From positions 1-18,296 of the forward strand of contig CAYGBW010000098.1 in the NCBI GenBank assembly GCA_964348185.1: 18,296 nucleotides of DNA, in the 5' to 3' direction. The translations under genes and the position numbers were made by a program. Shown here in pieces: positions 1-7,250 of this stretch. The first letter of the stretch is position 1, and every line of letters begins with the position of its first letter. The notes beneath the pieces were generated by a model. The model was not told the DNA's origin. It did not search any database and saw nothing but the letters and a program-made list of their open reading frames with translations. Source of the DNA: CAYGBW01 sp964348185 (GTDB lineage: Bacteria > Desulfobacterota > BSN033 > WVXP01).

Positions 1-43
1 CATCGATTCTCACTACACCCCTGACATGACAGGCAGTCCGCAC

Positions 44-82
44 AATCATGCTTGTTCATGATTCCCGGGCGTTTTTCCGGGA
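44..82. other. Two adjacent hairpins downstream of the lipoprotein gene
   Basis: A perfect 7-bp inverted repeat (AATCATG at 44-50, CATGATT at 57-63, 6-nt loop) lies next to a 6-bp one (TCCCGG at 63-68, CCGGGA at 77-82, loop 69-76). They sit about 75-110 nt past the minus-strand stop at 156. Neither is followed by a U-tract on the minus strand, so a role as a terminator or RNA 3' end is only possible. The rest of 1-155 shows no gene I can support. Confidence 0.35.
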
Positions 83-155
83 GATATACCCTTCCCACGA
101 TGCCAGGAATCTCAACAAAGGCCACACTGATTCTCCATGATAAGGTCTCCCTTTT

Positions 156-1418
156 TCAGGGTGCCCCGATTTCGGAGCGAGGCAGGTTGAGCCAAGCATC
201 CCAGACCTGGAGAGCCGGTCGCCCCCTTCCCGTTCCATCCTGCAACCCCGTGTCCCGCCAGAGTTTGAACAGGTCATCGAAGCCCCTCCGCTCAAGACGA
301 TTCCAGAGGGAGTCATAATCTCGCGGTACGAACCACACCACGAACCTTGCATCGAGATGGTTGGCTTCTTTGAGGAGCCACTTGACATAATCGGCCTGCC
401 AAGGCTCGGTCCCCGGAATCGCAATCCCATACTGCTTCGACACAAAGTCCTCTGCCAGAAAACCGGTCTCAGCCACGGCAAAGGGTTTCTTCGGCGCAAG
501 GGCCCTCAGTTGCTTGAACCAGTTGGCCGGGATTGCAGCAGGGTCTGCATATGGCCAGTTGGCGTCGGTCCCCCGTGTTGCAGCATAGGGGTAGGAACTC
601 ACCGCGAGATAATCTGTATACGGGAGGAGTTCCCTGATCGCACGGTACTGACTGGAAGGGGACTTCACATAGGTTCCCACGTGGAACGAGAGGATCAGGG
701 GGAGATCGGGATACGCTTCTTTAAGACGGGGGTAGATTTCAGATGTCATGGCGACATAGTCGGGAAATGCAGAGGGATTCTTCTCTTCCAAGAGGTTCAC
801 TTCAACCCCGTAGACGAAATAGGCCGGGTGAAACATCTCGATCGTCGTTTGGCAGTGGTTGAGATAAGCCCTGATCACGTCCGGGTCGCTAAAGCTCTTC
901 TTCCTCCACTTCCTCGGCCGTTTCATGTTCTCATTTTTGCCCCAGTAATTCGCCAATTGATCCCGGAGCAGCGCGATCGGGGTTACCGCGAGGTAGATCT
1001 TTTTTCCCGGCAGCTGGTTTGCCCGGAACTCGAGATTCTCCTGAACGCGCTTGGGGTAACGGCCCCTACTGAATGCTTCGGGCCACGGCACCCCTCCATC
1101 GAAATGATGAGCGACCATGTCCGTGTGTTGGTCTAGGATCTCATAGGTTTCCTGGATCCCTTGGGGGGTAAAGTCATACGGCCACGGCGTCATCGCCATG
1201 TCGAAGCATCGCCTTGCCGGGACCACGAAATCCGAGTACCGCGCCGTTGGAGAGAGAGATCTCGAGACGGGACCTTTCGACTCCGTTACTCCCCTGACCT
1301 GGCAACCCCCTACCAAGGCGGTTACCAAAAGACCCGAGAGCCACCCTCCAAACTTTCCCACTGGATGGCGGGGGAAAGGGAGAACTCCTCTCAATTCGCT
1401 TTCAAACAAATTCATCAT
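156..1418 (-). CDS. Putative lipoprotein with a glycoside hydrolase-like TIM barrel
   Basis: From the ATG at 1418 this is 420 aa. The N-terminus carries a hydrophobic segment ending in a lipobox-like VGGC (Cys about residue 39), so the mature protein is probably a lipid-anchored envelope protein. The remainder reads like a clan GH-A type barrel: beta-strand-like blocks ending in YFVYGVEVNLL (Glu about 206), LPLILSFHVGTY, DYLAVSSYPYA, PFAVAETGF (Glu about 317) and RFVVWFVPRDYD. The two Glu residues at strands resembling beta-4 and beta-7 are candidate acid/base and nucleophile. The style recalls GH53-like endo-galactanases, but I cannot assign a substrate. The start overlaps the end of ndk by 17 nt; a second ATG follows at 1415, and an AGGA sits about 12 nt upstream. 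Co-transcription with ndk is likely. The enzymatic role is inference. Confidence 0.75.
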   Translation of the reverse strand: MMNLFESELRGVLPFPRHPVGKFGGWLSGLLVTALVGGCQVRGVTESKGPVSRSLSPTARYSDFVVPARRCFDMAMTPWPYDFTPQGIQETYEILDQHTDMVAHHFDGGVPWPEAFSRGRYPKRVQENLEFRANQLPGKKIYLAVTPIALLRDQLANYWGKNENMKRPRKWRKKSFSDPDVIRAYLNHCQTTIEMFHPAYFVYGVEVNLLEEKNPSAFPDYVAMTSEIYPRLKEAYPDLPLILSFHVGTYVKSPSSQYRAIRELLPYTDYLAVSSYPYAATRGTDANWPYADPAAIPANWFKQLRALAPKKPFAVAETGFLAEDFVSKQYGIAIPGTEPWQADYVKWLLKEANHLDARFVVWFVPRDYDSLWNRLERRGFDDLFKLWRDTGLQDGTGRGRPALQVWDAWLNLPRSEIGAP

Positions 1419-1830
1419 CGTCAAACAAGATCCTGATTTCAATTTCCGCATTCTCCGGAGAGTCTGACCCATGGCATGCATTCGCAGTCAGTGACGTGCC
1501 GAACATCTTACGGATTGTCCCCTCATCGGCCTTGGCGGGATCCGTTTCACCCATGACCGATCGCCAACGGGGAATTGCATTCTCACCTTCAAGGGTCATG
1601 ACAATGATTTTCCCCGAGGTTACGTATTCAACGAGTTCTTCATAAAAGGGTTTGTCCTTGTGAACCGCGTAAAACCGTCTCGCCTGTTCCGGTTTCAGGT
1701 GTAGGAGTTTCATGGCAATGATGTCAAATCCCTCTCTTTCGATGATATCAAGAATCCTGCCTGCAACTCTCTTCCTCATGGCATCAGGTTTGATCATCGC
1801 AAGGGTTCTTTGAACATTCGTATTTTCCAT
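1402..1830 (-). CDS. ndk: Nucleoside diphosphate kinase
   Basis: Transfers the gamma phosphate from ATP to other NDPs through a phosphohistidine, keeping NTP and dNTP pools balanced in the cytosol. The 142-aa product has the usual family length. It shows the N-terminal TLAMIKPDA block (Lys14 contacts phosphate) and the signature NACHGSDSPENAEIEI with catalytic His120. The segment usually seen as IRGDF or IRxDF reads TIRKMF, so the acidic residue is replaced by Met; the core catalytic His is intact. An in-frame TTG/ATG-like extension upstream to 1860 is possible, but the ATG at 1830 has AAGGGA about nine bases upstream and starts exactly where the family begins. The downstream lipoprotein gene overlaps by 17 nt. 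Confidence 0.96.
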   Translation of the reverse strand: MENTNVQRTLAMIKPDAMRKRVAGRILDIIEREGFDIIAMKLLHLKPEQARRFYAVHKDKPFYEELVEYVTSGKIIVMTLEGENAIPRWRSVMGETDPAKADEGTIRKMFGTSLTANACHGSDSPENAEIEIRILFDDDEFV

Positions 1831-1873
1831 ACACTGAGTTCCCTTTCCAGATTCTGCCAACTGGGCCTTGTGA

Positions 1874-1915
1874 AGCTAGATTGGCGGTAAGACTAGCTGA
1901 TCTAGAGTTTTTTTT
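1874..1915 (+). other. Alternative hairpins followed by a T8 tract
   Basis: CTAGAT (1876-1881) pairs with ATCTAG (1900-1905), and AGCTAG (1874-1879) pairs with CTAGCT (1893-1898); the two pairings exclude each other. TTTTTTTT follows at 1908-1915. It resembles a weak plus-strand intrinsic terminator, yet no plus-strand gene lies upstream in the window. It also overlaps the predicted ndk promoter, so it could simply be promoter-region AT-rich sequence. Confidence 0.25.
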
Positions 1916-1918
1916 CAA
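1890..1918 (-). promoter_or_regulatory. Possible sigma70 promoter for ndk
   Basis: On the minus strand TTGAAA (1913-1918) is followed after 17 nt by TAGTCT (1890-1895). The -35 matches 5 of 6 consensus bases, the -10 only 3 of 6. The distance to the ndk start (about 60 nt) is reasonable. Confidence 0.25.
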
Positions 1919-2064
1919 GGAGGGAGCAGAAATGGGAACAATCGGTCACGGGATGGACTCGTTCCCCGTTGCCTGTCTTCATTCTCTGATTTGAAAGCCC
2001 CCGTCGAGGTGAGAAGGGAGAAGGTGGGACGTCTTGACTCGTTGCTGAATTAGGGATTGTATCT

Positions 2065-2094
2065 TTTACAACACCGTCTCCGATATGTTAGAAT
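2065..2094 (+). promoter_or_regulatory. Sigma70-like promoter for the MBL-fold hydrolase gene
   Basis: TTTACA (2065-2070, 5 of 6) and TAGAAT (2089-2094, 5 of 6) are separated by 18 nt, giving a predicted start near 2101 and a leader of about 108 nt before the ATG at 2209. The match is good for both boxes. Confidence 0.45.
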
Positions 2095-2208
2095 TTTTCT
2101 GCGATGCGCCAGAAGAGAGGTTAGACTTTTGGCTTCGCCGTGGTGTATGCGAACTGCTGACTGCTCCCGGCATTTAGGAAAGGCGGGGCATCGGGGAAAG
2201 GAGAAGCG

Positions 2209-2874
2209 ATGATTATCGAAAAGGGGATATTTGCCTATCCCTGGCAGAATCCCTTTGAGAACAACTGCAACAGTTACATCCTGGGAGAGGACAAGGCCAT
2301 TCTCGTTGATGTGGGCCATCAGCGTCATGTCAACCATCTCCTCCGGGGCATGGAGGCAGACGGGATCTCTTTGGACGCCATCGGCCTGATCATCACCACC
2401 CACTGCCATCCGGATCACCATGAGGCGGTCTCCTCTTTCCTGGATGGCAGAGTCAAGGCGACATACCACCGTGAGGAGGGGGACTTTCTCAGCCGAGAAG
2501 GGGGAGCATTCTACCAAATGATGGGCGTTCCTGTCCCCGTCGACCCGGTCGAATTCTACCTCCAGGAGGGATCCCTTCAGGTGGACCGGAGTCGGTATCA
2601 GATCATCCATACGCCCGGACACTCTCCCGGGGCTATCTGCATTTACTGGGCCGAGAGAAAGGTGCTGGTTACGGGTGATCTTGTCTTTTACCGAGGCGTG
2701 GGGAGGACGGATTTTCCCGGGGGAGACGGAAAGCAATTGATGGAGAGTATTGAAAAGGTCAGAAGGCTCGATGCGGAAATCCTCCTGCCCGGTCACGGGG
2801 AGATTATTCGCGGGAAGGATCAGATCCGGGAGAATTTCGAGATGATCGAGGAGAGCTACTACGCCTTTCTATAG
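2209..2874 (+). CDS. Metallo-beta-lactamase-fold hydrolase
   Basis: A 221-aa cytosolic protein of the glyoxalase II-like branch of the MBL superfamily. Metal ligands are all visible: THCHPDH at residues 64-70 (His65, His67, Asp69, His70), His138 in HTPGHSPG, Asp157 in TGDLVF and His196 in LLPGHGE. The sequence VGRTDFPGG after Asp157 is typical of glyoxalase II and persulfide dioxygenase relatives. The substrate cannot be told; thioester hydrolysis is one common role in this group. The start is secure, with AAAGGAG six bases before the ATG. The last 71 nt overlap, in opposite orientation, the end of the charged hypothetical gene, so the two are convergent with no room for a terminator between them. 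Confidence 0.93.
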   Translation: MIIEKGIFAYPWQNPFENNCNSYILGEDKAILVDVGHQRHVNHLLRGMEADGISLDAIGLIITTHCHPDHHEAVSSFLDGRVKATYHREEGDFLSREGGAFYQMMGVPVPVDPVEFYLQEGSLQVDRSRYQIIHTPGHSPGAICIYWAERKVLVTGDLVFYRGVGRTDFPGGDGKQLMESIEKVRRLDAEILLPGHGEIIRGKDQIRENFEMIEESYYAFL

Positions 2875-3409
2875 CCGTGGCAATTCTGCTACGAAGCCTC
2901 TCACGCTCGGCCGAAGCCCTCTCATCGAGGCTGTGCAAAACCTCCTTCCACGGTGAGCTTTCCTCAAGGTTTGGATCCACGGCGGAGCCCGAGATCCCTG
3001 CGCGGGCCAGAGATTCGCGGATTGCAATCTTTACCTTTTCGGCTTCTTCCCTGCGGGCCCTGTCTTCATCCTCAGCGATGCGAGTGAAGGCCTCCCGGAA
3101 GGGGCCGGGATCTTCAAGTCCGAGTTCTTGAAGGCCCTGCCATATCCGCTCAGAAGAACGGGAACGATCGAGGGCGCCCAGAAAAACGTCGATCAGGCAC
3201 TGTTTGAGCAGAGAAGGGTCTTTTTCCCTCCCCTCGATTGCTTCTGAAAGGTCGCCCAATCGATTGGGCCGGCTGACATATTGCTGAAAAATATTCCTGG
3301 CCTCAGAGACTAGCTTTTCCCTTTTGAAGCGCTCCCTGTCCTCCGAGGAGATCTCCACGGCTTTGGCCTTCTCCAGGGCAATTTCAAGGGTGCTCTTGAT
3401 CTCTCCCAT
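2804..3409 (-). CDS. Charged hypothetical protein, probably helical
   Basis: A 201-aa soluble protein that I cannot assign to a function. It begins MGEIKSTLEIALEKAKAVEI and is rich in Glu, Arg and Lys, with likely coiled-coil stretches around residues 105-135 and 155-182 and a Ser/Arg/Pro-rich tail (about 183-201). It has no signal peptide or TM segment. I have an unverified impression that small proteins with a similar N-terminus occur in other Desulfobacterota. The ATG at 3409 has GAGGGA about 8 nt upstream and lies inside the end of the thiolase gene (26-nt overlap), which argues for translational coupling. Its own 3' end runs 71 nt into the antisense of the MBL-fold gene; the tail residues are encoded there and may be less constrained. 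Confidence 0.8.
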   Translation of the reverse strand: MGEIKSTLEIALEKAKAVEISSEDRERFKREKLVSEARNIFQQYVSRPNRLGDLSEAIEGREKDPSLLKQCLIDVFLGALDRSRSSERIWQGLQELGLEDPGPFREAFTRIAEDEDRARREEAEKVKIAIRESLARAGISGSAVDPNLEESSPWKEVLHSLDERASAERERLRSRIATAIERRSSSPRSSRNSPGSDPSRE

Positions 3410-4979
3410 CAGTCTTCCCTCGTTCGGACCTCAACCGGAAGGGGTTGATTCGCAGCCCCTTTTTCTGGTTATGCTTTCCCTTGGCTTTCTCGCCTTCGAA
3501 GAGGTTCCTGGTTTTGTCCCTTAAGGTTTTCAGGAAATTCCCGGTCTCAAAAAGCACGGAGTCTCCTCGTTTTCTCACCAGAACCCGCTGCCCGATCTTG
3601 AACCGGTTCTTCTCCAAGTATTTCGGATACCGGGCGAGCACCATCTTTCCCCCTTTAAGTCCAACCAAGGCGAGGGTATGGGGGGAAGAGAAACCCTCAG
3701 GCGTCGCATAGAGGGTTGTGTATGTTTCCAGAGTTCCGAAATTCTCCAGGACCTCTGGTTCTCCAGGCGCCCTTCCGACCTGGATCACCGGTTTATAATC
3801 GGGCTGCCATCCCGTGATCATGACCCTGCGTCGGTCGCTTCTCTCAAGAATCGTGACCACGTTGTTGTTCGCAAGTCCCCCGGCACTCTGAGCCAGGCCC
3901 ACATCGGTCCGTTTAACCCGGCTCTTTTCATTCACCTCTTCCAGCATCATCAGGACGATTTCCACGATCTGAGCCAAACCGGAAGCCCCAGCAGGGTGGC
4001 CCCGGGCCAGCAGCCCTCCAGAGGCATTGATGGGGAGCCTGCCATCCAAACCAGTGGTCCCCTCTTCGACGGCTCGCCATCCCTGTCCGTATTCAAAAAA
4101 CCCAAGATCCTCCGTGCCGATAATCTCAAAGACGCTGAAGGCATCGTGAACTTCGGCAAACTGAATATCCCCGGGATTGAGCTCTGCCATGGCATAGGCC
4201 TTGAGAGCTGATCCCCGTGTGGAACTGAAGGAGGTCAGAGAGGCCCGGTGCATGAGGGCCAGGGTGTCTGTTGCATGGCCGATTCCAGATACCCTGATTG
4301 GGGTTTTTTCGCACGTCAGGACAACCGCTGCCGCTCCGTCAGCATTGGGGGAACAATCGAACAGCCTGAGTGGTGTGGCGATAAAGCGACCCCTTTCGTA
4401 CACCTCCAGGGGGATCGGCCTTTTTGTCCGGGCGTATGGATTCAGGGTGCCGTTAGTCGTGTTCTTTTCAACCACCCGACCGAGAACCCTCTTGAAGCGC
4501 TTGTCTGAGAGACCGAACTCTTTCTGGTATCTGTGAGCGATCATCCCGGCGAGGGCCGGCATGGTGGCGCCGTACCGCCGCTCCTCCCGATCGATCACCT
4601 CCGTCAGAATACGGGTTGTTGTCATCTTGGGCAGATGGCTCATCTTCTCCCCGGCAATCACCAGGACGTTCTTCATATAGCCCGAAGCAACCGCATAAAA
4701 AGCCGATTCAAAAACAGCCGCTCCAGTGGAACAGGCCGTCTCGACCCGAGAAGATGCAACCCCTGAAAGTCCCATATACTCGGCCAGAGCCGTTGCAAAA
4801 TTGCCTTCTCCCACGAATTCTTCAACATTCATCGCCCCGATGTAGATTGAATCGATGGGATGGTGCTGTACAGGTTGGATCGCCTTCTTTCCAGCCTCAG
4901 CCATGAGCTCCTGAATGGACCGGGTTGATTTCTTAAAGGGACTCATGCCCACCCCAGCCACATAGACATCGCAAGACAC
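3384..4979 (-). CDS. Thiolase fused to a C-terminal OB-fold (DUF35-type) domain
   Basis: A 531-aa cytosolic protein. Residues 1-380 form a thiolase of the SCP2/archaeal acetyl-CoA acetyltransferase type: nucleophile Cys83 in VETACSTGAAVF, His278 in AEVHDAFSVFE and His328 in GGLLARGHPAG. The usual C-terminal second Cys motif is absent (GLAQSAGGLANNNVVTIL), as is common in this branch. Residues about 385-480 resemble the OB fold of DUF35 proteins, which normally partner such thiolases as a separate acyl-CoA-binding subunit; here it is fused. The zinc-ribbon CxxC pairs usually preceding the OB fold are not seen. A basic tail of about 50 residues follows. The start is GTG at 4979, chosen because GGGGGAG sits about 7 nt upstream. 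Likely reaction: thiolytic cleavage or condensation of a beta-ketoacyl-CoA; the substrate is unknown. It overlaps the next gene by 26 nt. Confidence 0.9.
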   Translation of the reverse strand: MSCDVYVAGVGMSPFKKSTRSIQELMAEAGKKAIQPVQHHPIDSIYIGAMNVEEFVGEGNFATALAEYMGLSGVASSRVETACSTGAAVFESAFYAVASGYMKNVLVIAGEKMSHLPKMTTTRILTEVIDREERRYGATMPALAGMIAHRYQKEFGLSDKRFKRVLGRVVEKNTTNGTLNPYARTKRPIPLEVYERGRFIATPLRLFDCSPNADGAAAVVLTCEKTPIRVSGIGHATDTLALMHRASLTSFSSTRGSALKAYAMAELNPGDIQFAEVHDAFSVFEIIGTEDLGFFEYGQGWRAVEEGTTGLDGRLPINASGGLLARGHPAGASGLAQIVEIVLMMLEEVNEKSRVKRTDVGLAQSAGGLANNNVVTILERSDRRRVMITGWQPDYKPVIQVGRAPGEPEVLENFGTLETYTTLYATPEGFSSPHTLALVGLKGGKMVLARYPKYLEKNRFKIGQRVLVRKRGDSVLFETGNFLKTLRDKTRNLFEGEKAKGKHNQKKGLRINPFRLRSERGKTDGRDQEHP

Positions 4980-5027
4980 AGGTTCTCCCCCTGGCGGAAC
5001 TTTGACCAGCCCTAACCGGTTCTCTTT

Positions 5028-5056
5028 ATGTTAAAGGGTAAGGGCCTTTTTTTCAA
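5028..5056 (-). promoter_or_regulatory. Sigma70-like promoter for the thiolase-hypothetical pair
   Basis: On the minus strand TTGAAA (5051-5056, 5 of 6) and TAACAT (5028-5033, 4 of 6) are 17 nt apart, placing transcription start near 5020 and about 40 nt upstream of the GTG start. Confidence 0.4.
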
Positions 5057-5290
5057 GTCTTGGAGCCAAAGGACCTTCTATCTGTCAGGGATCCGCGGAG
5101 GCGAGGGCTCAGGGATTAGGAGGATAAAAAGCTCGGAGGTATTTCTGGGGGATTGATTGTAAGGACGGAGAGGCCACATCAAAGCCCTGATACTTACATC
5201 ACGGCCATCGCGCTGCGGTTCCTTTTATTCTTCGATTCGCCAGGGTAGAAGCTTTGACCTTTCAGACGAACAGCGTTAGCCTGTTTTGCA

Positions 5291-5405
5291 TTTTGAATAT
5301 CGAATGTCGAACAAGGAATTTCGAACAGCAGAAGTATTTGGAGGAATAAAGCAACTTTCTTGACTTCGAAATTCTGCGGTTCCTTGTTCGGCGGTTCTGC
5401 GGTTC
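5291..5405. repeat. Structured intergenic repeat with long bulged hairpin
   Basis: GAACAAGGAATTTCGAA (5309-5325) pairs over 17 bp with 5365-5371 plus 5380-5389; the eight bases TTCTGCGG (5372-5379) form a bulge. The loop is 39 nt. The 11-mer TTCTGCGGTTC occurs at 5372-5382 and again at 5395-5405, and CGGTTC appears three times. The AT-rich left flank (TTTTGAATATCGAATGTCG) is of a style I associate with multi-copy intergenic repeats in genomes of this kind; that association is recollection, not a search. Confidence 0.6.
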
Positions 5406-5524
5406 AAAACGATTGACTTTCGGCCGGCACAAAGCTCTACCTGCTTTAGCAGGAAGTGGTCTAACAGAATGCCGAAGAGTGATCCCTGGCCCCTGACAGC
5501 TTTTTGATCGTTTGGTATGCAAGT

Positions 5525-7072
5525 TCAGAGGGGCAGGTTTGCATGCTTCTTTGGGGGCATGCTGTCCGTCTTATTCTTCAGGGACTCAAGCGCCCTGATC
5601 AGCTTAGGTCTTGTCTCCTCAGGGAGAATGATCTCGTCGATGTAACCCTTTTCGGCCGTTCTGTAGGGATTGAGAAAGGCCTGGCGATACTTCTGGATCA
5701 TCTCCTTTTCCTTTTTTTCGGGATCCTCTGCCTCCTGGATCTCCTTTCTGAAGATGATTCTGGCTGCGCCTTCTGCCCCCATCACCGCAATCTCACCCGT
5801 GGGATAGGCGTAGTTGACGTCGCCCCAGAGGTGTTTGCTTGACATAACGATGTAAGCTCCCCCATAAGCCTTCCGGGTAATGACCGTGATCTTAGGAACA
5901 ACAGCCTCGCAGTAAGCAAAAATCAGCTTCGCCCCGTGCTTGATGATCCCCCCGTGTTCCTGCTGAGTTCCCGGGAAGAAGCCCGGTACATCACAGAAGG
6001 TGATGAGGGGGATATTGAAGCAATCGCAGAACCGCACGAACCGGGCTCCCTTGATGGAGGCAAGAATATCCAGAGAGCCTGCGAGCCAATTCGGCTGGTT
6101 GGCCACAATGCCCACCGGCATTCCCTTGAGGCGGGAGAATCCCACAACGATGTTGCGAGCGTGTTTGGCCTGGACCTCTAAGAACCGATGATCGTCCACC
6201 ACCGACCTGATGATCTCCTTAATGTCGTATGGCTTGGCAGGGTTCTCCGGAACAAGGGTGTTGAGAGAGGGGTCGATCCGCTCGGGATCATCAGTGGGCT
6301 CAATGGGGGGAGGCTTTTCTCGATAATTGGAGGGGAAGAAACTCAACAGCTCACGGATCATCCGGAGAACCTCTTCGTCATTCTTTCCAGAGAAATGGGC
6401 CACTCCGCTCTTCGTGTTATGGGGCAGTGCGCCCCCCAGCTCTTCAGGGTCAACATCTTCATGAATGACTGCCCGAACCACCTCAGGTCCCGTGATGAAC
6501 ATGTAGCTGGTTTTTTCCACCATGAGAATAAAGTCTGTCAGGGCGGGTGAATAGACCGCACCCCCGGCACTGGGTCCCATGATGGCCGTGATCTGGGGAA
6601 CAACGCCGGAACAGAGGACATTGCGCATGAAGATTTCCCCGTATCCGGCCAAACTGGCGACCCCCTCCTGAATACGGGCACCCCCCGAATCATTCAAGGC
6701 GATCAAGGGGACCCCGTTTTTTCGAGCCAAGTCCATCACTTTACAGATCTTTTTGGCGTGGGTCAGGCTGAGGGAGCCGCCCATGACCGTGAAATCCTGG
6801 GCGTAGAGATAGACCTGGCGACCGTCGATTTTCCCGTACCCAGAAACCACGCCATCACCTGGAAATCGATTCTTATCGAGTCCAAACTCGGTACTTTCAT
6901 GGAGGACGAACTTGTCAAACTCCTCAAAGGTGCCTTTGTCAAGGAGAAGGTCGATCCTCTCCCGGGCGGTCAGTTTTCCCTTTCTATGCTGGGCGTCGAT
7001 TCGCCCTTGGCCTCCTCCCCCTTCTGCGGCTGCACGTCGCTCACGCAGGGTCTCGATCGGGTCCTTCGCCAT
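5525..7072 (-). CDS. Acyl-CoA carboxylase, carboxyltransferase (beta) subunit
   Basis: A 515-aa protein of the PccB/MmdA family, which moves a carboxyl group between carboxybiotin and an acyl-CoA, typically propionyl-CoA/methylmalonyl-CoA. Both crotonase-fold halves are present: the N-terminal site with GPSAGGAVYSP (about 166-176) and the C-terminal site with RKAYGGAYIVM (about 400-410). The protein ends PPKKHANLPL, a tail typical of propionyl-CoA carboxylase and methylmalonyl-CoA decarboxylase alpha subunits. Length is normal. The ATG at 7072 is preceded by GGAGG at about six bases; an in-frame TTG at 7084 lies before that site and is unlikely. No biotin carboxylase, biotin carrier or membrane decarboxylase subunit is nearby, so whether it works as a carboxylase, decarboxylase or transcarboxylase cannot be told. 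Both flanks hold repeat sequence. Confidence 0.95.
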   Translation of the reverse strand: MAKDPIETLRERRAAAEGGGGQGRIDAQHRKGKLTARERIDLLLDKGTFEEFDKFVLHESTEFGLDKNRFPGDGVVSGYGKIDGRQVYLYAQDFTVMGGSLSLTHAKKICKVMDLARKNGVPLIALNDSGGARIQEGVASLAGYGEIFMRNVLCSGVVPQITAIMGPSAGGAVYSPALTDFILMVEKTSYMFITGPEVVRAVIHEDVDPEELGGALPHNTKSGVAHFSGKNDEEVLRMIRELLSFFPSNYREKPPPIEPTDDPERIDPSLNTLVPENPAKPYDIKEIIRSVVDDHRFLEVQAKHARNIVVGFSRLKGMPVGIVANQPNWLAGSLDILASIKGARFVRFCDCFNIPLITFCDVPGFFPGTQQEHGGIIKHGAKLIFAYCEAVVPKITVITRKAYGGAYIVMSSKHLWGDVNYAYPTGEIAVMGAEGAARIIFRKEIQEAEDPEKKEKEMIQKYRQAFLNPYRTAEKGYIDEIILPEETRPKLIRALESLKNKTDSMPPKKHANLPL

Positions 7073-7090
7073 GGGTTCCTCCAAGTATTA

Positions 7091-7226
7091 TGTCAGTTGT
7101 CCGCGGTCAGTTGTCGGTTGTGACGACAGACTCAAATCCTTTCAAGAAATGTACCGTGCTCCAGCCCCTTGTCAGTATGTTTTTGAGTCCCTTCGCGGTA
7201 AACCACAAGCAACGACAACGGACAAC
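7091..7226. repeat. Intergenic repeat with inverted GTTGTC/GACAAC blocks
   Basis: The left end has GTTGTC at 7096-7101 and 7110-7115 plus a related GGTTGT at 7117-7122; the right end has GACAAC at 7214-7219 and 7221-7226. GTTGTCCG (7096-7103) is the exact reverse complement of CGGACAAC (7219-7226), so the ends can pair over about 110 nt of less structured sequence. It fills most of the 178-bp gap between the carboxyltransferase start and the AOR stop. I recall similar CAGTTGTC-type intergenic repeats in other genomes but have not checked. Confidence 0.55.
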
Positions 7227-7250
7227 GGGCTACACGAGCCGTCGGGCATT

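Larger units (their letters stand above)
1831..2208. other. Intergenic region between divergent ndk and MBL-fold genes
   Basis: This 378-bp gap separates two divergently transcribed genes. It holds a weak minus-strand promoter for ndk, a hairpin followed by eight T residues, and a plus-strand promoter for the hydrolase gene. I see no short coding region or RNA gene in it. Confidence 0.6.
4980..5524. other. 545-bp intergenic region upstream of the thiolase
   Basis: It contains a minus-strand promoter candidate next to the thiolase (5028-5056), a structured repeat (5291-5405) and a small CCTGC/GCAGG hairpin at 5440-5453. An 86-codon minus-strand reading frame (5262-5522) crosses the repeat; I regard it as noncoding. 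Between 5060 and 5260 I see nothing I can name. Confidence 0.6.

Noticed and set aside
2050..2796. 248-codon minus-strand frame opposite the MBL-fold gene
   Set aside because: It is fully antisense to a well-supported gene whose metal ligands are all intact, has no recognisable motif, and its frame follows the codon bias of the real gene.
5262..5522. 86-codon minus-strand frame in the gap downstream of the carboxyltransferase
   Set aside because: It reads through the inverted repeat, has an Arg/Ser-rich arbitrary composition and no ribosome binding site.
7120..7140. GACTCAAATCC resembling a tRNA T-arm
   Set aside because: No acceptor stem, anticodon arm or CCA-proximal pairing can be built around it.
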